Translations under genes and position numbers: made by a program
From: Paraphysomonas bandaiensis
Taxonomy: Eukaryota > Chrysophyceae
Direction: 5' to 3'
DNA length: 64,000 bases
Assembly (NCBI GenBank): GCA_965644295.1
Contig: CBFFRP010000253.1
Location: 62,001 to 126,000, forward strand
The notes under the pieces: model-generated
Told to the model about the DNA's origin: nothing
The model's input: the letters and a program-made list of their open reading frames with translations, nothing else
The model's database searches: none
Shown here: in pieces, positions 10,356 to 21,200 of the stretch
How positions within the stretch are numbered: the first letter of the stretch is position 1
How the letters are laid out: each line of letters starts with the position of its first letter

Positions 10356-11509
10356 CTACAACTCAGCTTCCTCGACGCCTGTATCAGAGCCGTGACCATT
10401 ATTTCCACGACCCGAAGCCGCTTCCGCTATGGCCAACAACAGTGAGCTGTTGCCCCCTTCTGGACATGTGGCTACATGGGTTTGTCCTCCTCTCGTGACG
10501 GGCTCAAGCCTGCAGTCCTGCCCAACCTCCCATATCATCACTCCTCCTAGACCCTTTTCTACTGCAAGTCGCGTTTTGTCTGCAATAGTTTTGCGACCGT
10601 TGAAGGCTATATGTATAGGATTGCGCTTCTTCCCCTTCACCCGAACACGGTCAATGTCATCTTTCAAGGGGGCATAGTCCTGCACTATGTCCTCGTAAGT
10701 CGTCCAATCTCCTGTTTTTGAGTTGCGCCCATAAAATGGCAACCCAAGTGTGAGTTTCTCTGGAGGCAAGCCAATTGATATGCCTTGAGACACAACGCTC
10801 TCGGCGTAGGCATATGATGAATGTTGTCCACCTGGCTGGTCATAAGCCATTATGTGGAAATAATCCACAAGTTCTGGGGCACCAAGAGATAGAAGTAGTT
10901 GTTCCTGTTTCCCGTCTGGATAGTATGCCATGGTAATCGTACTCTCCGCCCCGAGAGCTTTCCTAGACTCGCGTAGCAGAAGCATTAAACCCTCATAATC
11001 TTTATTAACTTCTGCTGCAGCATCATAACCTCTACCAAACCCATAGCCTGGATACTCCCAATTATAATCCACACCATCAAGAGAGTGTCGATCAAGTAAA
11101 CTTTTAACTTCTTTCACAAATCTCTTTCGTGCTTTTGAGTTTCGTGTCATTGCAGAAAAACCACTCGAGCGGCCATTACCTCCGAAACATATCATTAGCT
11201 TACATCCCTTATCTCTTGCATCTCGGAGGACATCATCCTGAGGGAATCGATCCATTCCCAGTAGCTTCCCTGTTATACAGAGGCATTAGTATCAGCCTAA
11301 CCCATATATATACATATAAACACACCTTGAGGTGACGGTTCTAACGAAAAAAATATTAAATGAGTTACTACAGAGCATATAGTGTCGAAATTAGCCCCTC
11401 CATATCGCCATTCAGGCAGATAGGCTGCAACTGCAATCTGACTCGAGGCTCTTGCAATAGCACTCAAACACAGCAACCAGTTTACGATATGCACTTGAAA
11501 TAACTTCAT
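10356..11509 (-). CDS. Secreted GH18 chitinase-like protein, altered catalytic motif
   Basis: Glycoside hydrolase family 18 TIM barrel. Two exons on the minus strand: 11326-11509 and 10356-11269 (57-bp intron); 365 residues. N-terminus: a signal peptide (MKLFQVHIVNWLLCLSAIA), then the first barrel strand IAVAAYLPEWRYGG. The SxGG-like strand is LMICFGGNGRSSGF. The catalytic motif DxxDxDxE reads DGVDYNWEYPG: the proton-donating Glu is kept but the middle Asp, which positions the N-acetyl group, is Asn. Later conserved pieces are the MAYD strand (FHIMAYDQPGG), GLPFYGR and the final GGVMIWEVGQD tryptophan strand. Members with this Asn exist, so it may be an active variant or a chitin-binding lectin. 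No membrane anchor or carbohydrate-binding module is seen; secretion is inferred from the signal peptide. Confidence 0.9.
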
Positions 11510-12975
11510 TGATATACACTTACAATTGCTGAATCGATTACTGGGTTAGATTTCCATTCTTAGGGATTATTGAATGAATTAAGGCCCATAATGTTACATC
11601 CAACATGCCAGGCAGGTACTTTAAATCCCTGTATATATTACTATGTTACAGTATGTATGATATTATGAAGCCAAATATTGGGATTTATATATCTAAAACT
11701 CAGAAAAACATTAAAATATGGATTTTCTGTCAGGATACAGTGAGAATATCCCCCTACCAGTACATTGTAACTTTTTGATTTTTAACGATTTTATCCTTAT
11801 AAATACAGTATATTATGAACAAAAAGTCTTTTTTCTTGGCGCCGAGGGTCTAAAAATAAGGAAAAATCACCTTATAATAAGAATTCTTACTGGAAAAATC
11901 GCTCAATCCAACCCTACACATCGTCCACATTCTCCACCGACTCCAGTGGTGTATATATATACTGCAATAGATCATTTAAGGTGGGTATTAGATGGTTTTG
12001 CACTCGGCACCTACAACAAAAGATAAAAAGTTCCGTATAAGGCACCCCTATATTCTTATTGTAATGTCATAACCAGCTATTGGATGCATACAACATTCTC
12101 TCACTCTGTCGCACTATTTGTGGTGTAAAACCCTCCTACGTAGTCAAAGTAACTAATAAATGACTCAATCTAATTATTCTTATACCCATTGATTACACAT
12201 TGTGACTGTCTAAGATACGTGCTCACACCACACAAGCATCAAAACAAACATAACAATGATGTATACTGCCCTATTCCGAGGGTATGGCCATAGTGTAGAC
12301 TCACTGGCACACCACATATAATGCCGAGATTTTGCGCTGGTTCTACCACCTGCCTGCCCGAGGACCAACGTAACTGACCGCATAGATCGATCACGCACAC
12401 ATTCTGTTGCCGCCCCATCACCTAACAAAGATTACGCGGAGCTCCTTGTGACCATGCATGACTTTATAAGCCTCATATAATATAGGGTATACATGAATGC
12501 GCGGGTTTTTGTAGAGTGTAGATCTAGCTAGAGCTTGCTTGGCACCGACACACAAAGAATACGAATAGATTTTATTAACATTCTATATGTTAGTTAGTTT
12601 AATCATCACTAGCACTTTGCTAAGGCACGCTCTCAGAATAGGGCAATCAGCGTTTAAACAAAATCATTTGCTGAGGCATACAAATCTGTGTGAGGTGTGA
12701 GGAAAGTATAAGATAATTAATATTTGTAGAATTAGGGATGATACCTGCTCTATCATATTGTTGTACGTCTATTTATTGCTATTACGGTACACACATTCTA
12801 CTTGCAACCATATAGGTCAGTAAACTGAACCAACTAGTCTGAATTTAGCATTCATATGAAGTAATCAATGCAATAAACATGAACAAACAGTCGCCAATGG
12901 ATTTTATGTCAATTGGATGTAATTGTTTTAGTAATTAAAATTTACTACTAAAAGAAGTGGCTAATTCTATTAAAC
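11510..12975. other. Intergenic spacer
   Basis: 1.47 kb of AT-rich sequence. Frames at 11718-12026 and 12210-12428 lack motifs and splice support. Nothing else recognised. Confidence 0.5.
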
Positions 12976-13644
12976 TTATCGGAATACCTCAAACGAGTCA
13001 GAGTATATCATTACTACAGACAGGTACGCTCCGAGAAGTGGAAACACAAACCACAAGCCGTTGCTGAGGCCGACAAAGAGCATTACCTCCGTTATACCCT
13101 TTCCTTTGTATCTCTGATTCATCACATAACTGAGAAAGTAAATAACGGTACCGTAAAATTCCTGATAGAATTTGAGTACACCGAGAATACCCAGGGCTCT
13201 GGCTGGCATGACCTCGACAGTGACCCCAACCATAAACAGGACAGAAGGAATCAGAGTACTCCATCCATTTCCCACATCAATAAAAAACCCATATGATTCT
13301 TTGTTAGAGTAGCTCGGATCATACAGAGCATATGTCGACCACACACGTGACCAAAACTTTAGTGTTACCATCTCCATAACACTCATAGGCATAAGAAAAA
13401 ATTCCGTAACTGCACCAAATTCATTCCCTTTAAATTTCTCTTTAAGTCTATGAAACTCTTTAGTAATATAAGTGATATTTAGTCCAAGAGATATCTCCCA
13501 TATGGATATAAGCGCATTCAAAGAGCAAAAAAATGAAACGAGAGTTTGATATAAATTAAACTGTCCATGTATATGAATATGAAGAATGCATGGTAAAAGA
13601 GTGCCAAGAATGACGTAAGAGAATATGAAGTGGAAGACTTTCAT
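12976..13644 (-). CDS. EXPERA/emopamil-binding-protein-like membrane protein
   Basis: A 222-residue multi-pass membrane protein in one exon. I take the ATG at 13644 because the frame upstream is only translated (CATA)n repeat. The second half lines up with the emopamil-binding protein plan: WSTYALYDPSY (like W-x-x-Y-A-x-x-D-x-x-Y), then a membrane acidic residue in FFIDVGNGWSTLIPS where EBP has its catalytic Glu, then a YQEFYGTVIYFLSYV helix and a final FVGLSNGLWFVFPLLGAYL helix. The first-half helix has SIWEISLG, supplying one of the EBP acidic residues, but an Asn stands where EBP has its catalytic His. It is therefore probably an EXPERA-fold ER protein whose substrate and activity are uncertain. 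AT-rich coding sequence throughout. Confidence 0.55.
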   Translation of the reverse strand: MKVFHFIFSYVILGTLLPCILHIHIHGQFNLYQTLVSFFCSLNALISIWEISLGLNITYITKEFHRLKEKFKGNEFGAVTEFFLMPMSVMEMVTLKFWSRVWSTYALYDPSYSNKESYGFFIDVGNGWSTLIPSVLFMVGVTVEVMPARALGILGVLKFYQEFYGTVIYFLSYVMNQRYKGKGITEVMLFVGLSNGLWFVFPLLGAYLSVVMIYSDSFEVFR

Positions 13645-13723
13645 GGGTATAGATGTAGATGTATGGAGATATATAGAGATGTATAGGTGTGATGCAGCTA
13701 CCTTAACAAGCAATACCCAACAA

Positions 13724-14069
13724 CCATACATACATACATACATACATACATACATACATACATACATACATACATACATACATACATACATACATACATA
13801 CATACATACATACATACATACATACATACATACATACATACATACATACATACATACATACATACATACATACATACATACATACATACATACATACATA
13901 CATACATACATACATACATACATACATACATACATACATACATACATACATACATACATACATACATACATACATACATACATACATACATACATACATA
14001 CATACATACATACATACATACATACATACATACATACATACATACATACATACATACATACATACATAC
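13724..14069 (+). repeat. (CATA)n microsatellite in a divergent promoter
   Basis: About 346 bp of perfect tetranucleotide repeat (about 86 units). It lies between the EXPERA-like gene (start codon 80 bp away on the minus strand) and the glycosyltransferase (start codon about 60 bp away on the plus strand). It produces long spurious frames on both strands. Confidence 0.98.
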
Positions 14070-14128
14070 TTATACTTGTATGTGTAGGTTAGATTGATGT
14101 GGCTAGTTGGACAGTATCAGTAACTTCT

Positions 14129-16707
14129 ATGGCGTCAATTCCTCCCACCCCTCAAACATGTGTCTTCGTACTACCACAAGATTACGGTCACTTCGCCTAC
14201 ACTCTTCCTCTGTCACGTGCTCTTCATCAGCGGGGGTATGCTGTGGAGATATGGTCACATCGCTCAGCTGCTAATCAAATACCTCCCTATGCGACATTCT
14301 ATGAGCTTGCAACAAATCAATCCTTCACTGAATTCTACTGTAAAGAATCCAGTTATGGTTAGTATACACACTTCGTACACAGACGACAATGAATGTATAG
14401 TTATATGATAGTAGTAGTATGTATAGTTATATGGTAGTAGTAGTATGTATAGTTATGTGATAGTAGTAGTATGTATAGTTATATGATAGTAGTAGTATGT
14501 ATAGTTATATGATAGTAGTAGTATGTATAGTTATATGATAGTAGTAGTATGTATAGTTATATGATAGTAGTAGTATGTATAGTTATATGATAGTAGTAGT
14601 ATGTATAGTTATATGGTAGTAGTAGTATGTATAGTTATATGATAGTAGTAGTATGTATAGTTATATGATAGTAGTAGTATGTATAGTGATATGATAGTAG
14701 TAGTATGTATAGTTATGTGATAGTAGTAGTATGTATAGTTATATGATAGTAGTAGTATGTATAGTTATATGATAGTAGTAGTATGTATAGTTATATGATA
14801 GTAGTAGTATGTATAGTTATATGATAGTAGTAGTATGTATAGTTATATGATAGTAGTAGTATGTATAGTTATATGATAGTAGTAGTATGTATAGTTATAT
14901 GATAGTAGTAGTATGTATAGTTATATGATAGTAGTAGTATGTATAGTTATATGATAGTAGTAGTATGTATAGTTATATGGTAGTAGTAGTATGTATAGTT
15001 ATATGATAGTAGTAGTATGTATAGTTATATGATAGTAGTAGTATGTATAGTTATATGATAGTAGTAGTATGTATAGTTATATGATAGTAGTAGTATGTAT
15101 AGTTATATGATAGTAGTAGTATGTATAGTTATATGATAGTAGTAGTATGTATAGTTATATGATAGTAGTAGTATGTATAGTTATATGATAGTAGTAGTAT
15201 GTATAGTTATATGATAGTAGTAGTATGTATAGTTATATGATAGTAGTAGTATGTATAGTTATATGATAGTAGTAGTATGTATAGTTATATGATAGTAGTA
15301 GTATGTATAGTTATATGATAGTAGTAGTATGTATAGTTATATGATAGTAGTAGTATGTATAGTTATATGATAGTAGTAGTATGTATAGTTATATGGTAGT
15401 AGTAGTATGTATAGTTATGTGATAGTAGTAGTATGTATAGTTATATGGTAGTAGTAGTATGTATAGTTATATGATAGTAGTAGTATGTATAGTTATATTT
15501 GGGTGTTATTGTTTTCATTGTAATACCTTTAGATTTTTGTTAGTGAAATGGTAGTAGCAGTAATCAGTTTGGTTTTGTAGGAGACGATGATCTGGAAAAT
15601 ATTCTTCGTATGAGTACGTCCATAAATCAATTGTTAAGCGATGCTTTTGCGAGCTCTGGCTGGAATCCTATGAGAGGGCTCATGGGAGATGATGAAAGGG
15701 TGATTGCCTTAAAACGACGTCTACGTCAGTCTGATGTTGTGCTATGTGTGAATGATAAGTGCCATGTTTTTTCATGGGTAGGGGACTATTGTGAGAAGTG
15801 TAAGATACCTGTTCTCAACTTATGCCCTTCTCAACACGAAATTCAAAGACAACGTGCTGGAGTACTGTCTCAGTGGCAAAGTATATTTAAAAATATTACC
15901 ACCTGGGTGTCTCCTGCTGATTATGAATGTGAGAGTGTAAGGGCTCTACCTGAAGGGGCACAGGTCCCTTCTGTACAAGGGCTATACGTCACGTATGCAC
16001 CCCTAATATCTGATCTCTCATTAGTACCACCTGGCCGTGAGGTGATAGGACCGGTGTATATGTCTGAGGAGGAAATTAGCTTTCAACTAGAAGAACTGGC
16101 GGTGTCTGGACTGAAGGCTTGGTTAGATTCCGATCCTCGTCCAGTGGTGTATGTATCTTTGGGTTCGATGGTAAAAGATTCAAGTATGAGCGTGAATGGC
16201 ATACATGTTTTATTCGAAGCTTTGTATAGTGATCCCTCGTGGAGAGTTCTTTCCACTGTACAACCAGTAAAAGGTTTGCGTAAGATAATAGAAAATAGTG
16301 AAGATGAACACTTCAGAATAAGATTCACGTCCTGGGTCCCTCAATTTGCCGTTCTACATCACCCTTCAGTGCAAGCCTTTGTCTCTCATTGTGGTGCGAC
16401 TTCTATCCACGAGGCGATCTACAATGCTGTGCCTATTGTTGGTATTCCCTTCTTCGACGACCAGCGATATAATGCCCCTAGGCTAGTGGAGCTGGGGTTG
16501 GCATCAGCTTGTTTATCTAAAACACGCTGCACACATGATGAGGTCCTTTCAAGTGTCAGAGTAGCCTTGTCCTGTTCAAAATTGAAGCAGAAAATGATAG
16601 CAGCTAGTACAGAAGCAAAAGCGGTCAATGGTTTGGGGAGGCTTGTGCATGAATCACTCCGTTTAATTCAATTTAGTGTTCAATACCCAGTGAAGAGTAT
16701 TGGTTAG
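14129..16707 (+). CDS. UDP-glycosyltransferase (GT1 family)
   Basis: GT1-family enzyme transferring a sugar from a UDP donor to a small acceptor. Two exons, 14129-14357 and 15581-16707 (phase 1 junction restoring SSYGDDDLENIL); 451 residues. The N-terminal half starts CVFVLPQDYGHFAYTLPLSRAL, the acceptor-domain beta-strand with the GT1 histidine after a Gly in GHFAYT. The C-terminal half has VYVSLGSM and the donor-binding signature: WVPQFAVLHHPSVQAFVSHC, GATSIHEAIYNAVPIVGIP and FDDQRYNA. Both Rossmann-like halves are complete. I see no signal peptide and no C-terminal membrane helix, unlike animal UGTs, so it is probably soluble. The intron is unusually long (1,223 bp) because of a minisatellite. 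I start at 14129 because the in-frame codon at 14099 is GTG. Confidence 0.9.
14391..15497 (+). repeat. 26-bp intronic minisatellite, about 42 copies
   Basis: Tandem units of TATAGTTATATGATAGTAG plus TAGTATG (26 bp), very homogeneous; the commonest variants are A-to-G changes (ATGG for ATGA; TTATGTG for TTATATG). It fills nearly all of the intron of the UDP-glycosyltransferase gene. The unit contains no splice-acceptor-like pyrimidine tract, so the true acceptor at 15580 remains unique. Confidence 0.97.
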
Positions 16708-17889
16708 AGTTAATGGGTTTACTTTTGTTGTTGTTTGAACTAATGCCAGCTCATTTCTATGCTCTGTATATACATCAACAATATAACTTTAAAAATTACA
16801 TATTCCTTGTGGATACACCACAAGTTATACTTTGGTAATTATTATTCCCCAGTCGCGGTGAGAGTTGCACTTGTAAGCAGGGTTAGGAAACAATATATTG
16901 CAGCACCATGTTAGATATCGTCTTATCAGAAACATTGCAACACTTTTGTAACCAGTCCAACAATACTATATTACATTTTATTGCGATTATAATTATTATA
17001 ATCATAATTTGTAGATCTAGCTAGTTTAGGCTTTTTATTGAGTATGTATATACTACCAATTTTAATCATTTACTTCATCACTAATCGAATATTTTAAGCC
17101 CAATTTTAAAACTTTGCACTGCTGAGTTTTGCTGTTTACAAGCAATCGACAGCTGCTTTTTGACTTTTTGAAGTCATGAATTGTAGCTGTTACTTAAAGC
17201 TTAAAGAACACGGTATTTAGAAGCAGTGTTATGTAATGTGCTGCCTGATGAAGTCAATCATTCGAGAATGGACCCACCTCAAGGGAATCCGAGGTATTGA
17301 GCTGCCTAATTAATTCAAGCATCCGGGATGTTAACCTCAAGGACAGAGAACGAAAGCGGCTGCACCTTGGTACTTGCGGTGACGAACAATCAGCTTTTGT
17401 AGCGCCAAATAATAGGATAGCACAGCCAAGCATTAGTTAGTTAAATTGTTTTGATACATTAGTTCTGACTTTTACACGCCTATTGCTGTTAATCAGACAT
17501 TCACTACATTACAGAAACTTTAAATTAAATCAATAATCAAGTAATTAAAATTGTGATCAACATCTCTTATCATTCATTGTCATGCACTGAATTCATATTG
17601 TCAAACAGTTATTATAATTCAGTTTCAGTAAGATAATTCATATAGTATCATTAGATCATGTAATACTGTCATGTAATACTGCGTGCAGCTACTGTATTCT
17701 TTAAGTATCGGTTATAATTTAAGTACTTTAAAACATAGCTTTTAATTTCTTACAAACAAGCAACACTCAACACACAAACTACGCCGAAAAATACAAAATC
17801 AAGTACTCTCTATATACAGTTAAGTAATTTCACAGTCACATATCCTATTATAGTAAGATGTCTAACTGATACATACTTAATTAACCATA
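16708..17889. other. Intergenic, with a degenerate dispersed repeat at 17237-17345
   Basis: AT-rich spacer downstream of the glycosyltransferase. The segment about 17237-17345 (two GAGCTGCCTAATT-like blocks, each followed by an ATCCGGGATG-like block) resembles 62070-62160. No gene seen. Confidence 0.45.
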
Positions 17890-18099
17890 CTCAACACTAC
17901 TTCCAAACGACTCCACAGCTATTTATCCTTTAGAAGTTAATCAGCGTATAATCATATAATATAATCGTGCGTAATGATATATCGTGATCATAACAAAACA
18001 GTTCCGTATAATAATATTACAATTTACCAGAAATATCATCCACAGACGATACTCCCATCATATATGTTATTTCATAATTGTTCTTCTTTGTTATTCCAC
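17890..18099 (-). pseudogene. Tandem duplicate of the receptor gene's 3' end
   Basis: About 205 bp here are a diverged direct copy of 18111-18296, the last codons and 3' flank of the receptor gene. On the minus strand positions 18088-18017 still read in frame as a version of the receptor's cytoplasmic tail: KKNNYEITYMMGVSSVDDIS, then a stop. The real gene's tail reads KKNNYETTYMGVSSVDDVS. It could be the remnant of a tandem gene copy that was otherwise deleted, or a usable alternative last exon. Confidence 0.7.
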
Positions 18100-18224
18100 A
18101 CTACTTCCAGTCAGCTCTGCAGTTATTTGGCCCTGTAAAAATTATCAACGCTTAAGCATATAATATAATCGCATATATAGTGATACTATATATCGTGCTC
18201 ATAATAAAACAGTTCCGTATAATA

Positions 18225-21200
18225 TTACAGTTTAACTGAAACATCATCCACAGACGATACTCCCATGTATGTTGTTTCATAATTGTTCTTCTTTGTAGCA
18301 TCATAGTCATTTTTATCAGCATCATGATCGTCGGTGTTTTCAGCATCATGGTTACTTCGTTGTTTCGATTGACACACCCCATACACTTTTTTGCATCCAC
18401 AATATATGGCGAGCACGGCAACAACAATTATGACGACTACTATTACAATGCTGATAACGACCGCACCAGAAGGTGAAGTCGAAGCCGAGTGCGCCAGAAC
18501 TAGCTGAGTACATTTTATTGACACATCTTCGTCATGAATGCAGTCTTGTGTAGTGTGAGAATACGCACAATCCATTAAAGTGACTTCGTCTCCGCTACAT
18601 TGTACATTACTGATATGTATGGGTTCACTTACATCTTCACTCGCCGATGGTATCACATATCCCTCAGACCCTTTTCCCATCATCTGTGTGCATGCAACGG
18701 TCGCCGAGACATTCTGAAATCCTCGATTACATATCGTACCCCATGAGTAATTCACATAAATATATAGCCTTCCCTCTTGTGTATCACCCTTAGCCGAGGA
18801 GGTAAATGAGAGTGAGCCTTCGGAGGGGAGCGTTGGGGATTGTGTTGGGGATGATGTGCAGTCTCTTATTTTACACGGTCGTTCTTCGGAGAGAGGTGGG
18901 CATATTGCACCATTCTGAGGATTAATTACTACCGTTCTTGTACGAAATTGCGTCCCCTGGTCACAGTGAGCACTGCACTCACTCCATTCACTCCATGCAC
19001 TCACTTGACATAACCGGAGCGTGGGGGATTGTGTGGGGGATAGTGTGGGGGATGATGTGCAGTCTCTTATTTTACAAGGTCGTTCTTCGGAGAGAGGTGG
19101 GCATATTGCACCTCCATTCTGAGGATTAATTACTACCGTTCTTGTACGAAATTGTGTCCCCTGGTCACAGTGAGCACTGCACCCACTCCATCCACTCCAT
19201 GCACTTACTTGACAGTCAACAGTACACTGCGAGGAATACCAATCCCAATTCGAACACGTCTCACTCTTTGCATTACTTCTATCTCCACTTCTACATGTGC
19301 TTGTACTCTGACACCATCCACAGCTGCTTTTCGATGTGCATTCACCACATGCAGTATTTGATGCGCAGGGATCTTCGCAGGAAGCATAGTCCGTATTGCT
19401 TCCAGTGCAATCTTCTCCACATGCATTTCTCGATACACGTTTTCCTCGATAACGCTTTCTAATAAATCCACCCGAAGCTGAATTAGCAAAGGATGCATCA
19501 TATTCACATGCTCCCCAAGGACCCCACGACCCCCAGGCACAGTTACGAGGTGTACAAGTTGTGGTCAATTTAATCGAAACTTCACGATGGGGTGAACCCA
19601 GCGAATATTCTCTCAGTCTATAGCGCTCACCACCATATTCTCTTTCAAGGGAACCCTCCCATTTAAAATAACCGTTTGTTGACTCCCCGTAATAATATAT
19701 TGTTCCGTAAGTTGTACTGCCCATATATATACTTTGACCGTAACTCAAATATTTCGAATAAAATGTCCATTCTCGATTGAATCTGTCATAGTAATAGATG
19801 ATTACATATAACCTCTCTGCATGATCAGCGTTATGTGTAACGAATATACGATAGTTGGGTGGTGTAGTAATTATCGATGGATCATAAGTAACGAATTTAT
19901 TGACACCTAGACTTGATCCAGCATCATAGAGACTGAATTCCCGCACTTTGTTATCAATTGCATATGACCTATCACCACGGCCGTAGTAGACTCCAGTGCT
20001 AGGATCATAAGCATGGAGATAGAATAAACGATTTTGCGTTCGAGCGATGAATCTGTATTCTCCCGGATCTACACGATACCAATAGCGAAGGCGCCATTGG
20101 CCTTCATATCCCCAATCGGTATAGCGGCTGTTATAAAAATTAGGACTAATTTCAACATAATGAACAGCAATTAAGAGATGGCGGTCACCCGTATTACGTA
20201 TAACAATGTCTATCTCATGACTATCCGGTACGTTGCATGCACAACCACATGGTACCAGGCAAAAACAAACACTACTACAACCACAGCAGTCACAAGCACA
20301 CCCAGGTGATGGATGGGGTAATTGCGGTTGCAAATATATTAATGTCAGAGGACGACAACCAAGGTTATAGATAATTGCAGTGGCAAAATTTTTGTACCGA
20401 CTGTATCCGTGTCGTTGCCAGCCCCATAATGCAAGGAATTCTGTGTTCGATATCTCGTGCGATGTTGCATCCGTGTCATGGTATAATATAGTAGATTCTG
20501 TGTACCCATATACAACTATATAATGTTGCATGGGCACCTGAAAAGAGATAGAATGACTTCCAAAAGGACCTAAATCCACGGATTCTGTACCCTGTGAATC
20601 CATAGAAACGAGTATATTCACAATAACCGGTCGCCCTTGGTCAATTAGTTGGTGAACTCGGTTAAGTCCAGCCGATGTCGAAGAGTAGGCTTCATACTTC
20701 GCAAAGTTGCTCGAGCCTACCCAAGAGTTAATCTTGTTAGCAAAAAGTGGTGCAGGGTTGCCCATTTTGTATTTCCAAGGAGGAATTTCAAAGTGAACGT
20801 TGCAGAAATCAAGACTTCCAGTATACCATGAGCCAAATGGATCAAGCCCAAGAAGACTACACATATTAATGTCAATAGGCAAGGCAAAAGGAGTGATTAT
20901 ATCAAGAAATCCTTCAAATGTTGTCGAATATCCCAATTGTTTCGTGATACGACTTAAAGAGGAAAGACCACAGGCCCATTCGTCAGCATTCTTGTATTTA
21001 ACTTGATCTTGTGGTGTTGGTACATAAGATAACACCACTATATTACTGCTACTGCTACTAGTAGTAGTATAGCTGCTGCTGCTGCTGTTGCTGCTGTCGC
21101 TCTTGTTAGATGATACAGTCGTAATAAGTGTAGTATAATCGATATAAATTTCATTAATATCCCCTTGAATGACATCATCGGGTGCTATAGATGTGTTTGT

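Noticed and set aside
12210-12428. Minus-strand frames of 60-72 residues
   Set aside because: Two overlapping frames with no motif, no biased codon use and no nearby exons.
13625-14092. Long frames of repeated YIHT or CMYV residues (also at 33021-33571 and 50679-51445)
   Set aside because: They are translations of the (CATA)n arrays on both strands and have no other content.
14391-15497. Tandem array considered as a CRISPR or centromere-type satellite
   Set aside because: The units are directly adjacent with no unique spacers, so it is not CRISPR. The array is confined to one intron and is short, which does not support a centromere.
17237-17345. Possible tRNA-derived sequence (TTCGA-like words)
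   Set aside because: No cloverleaf can be drawn and there is no anticodon arm; kept only as a degenerate repeat.
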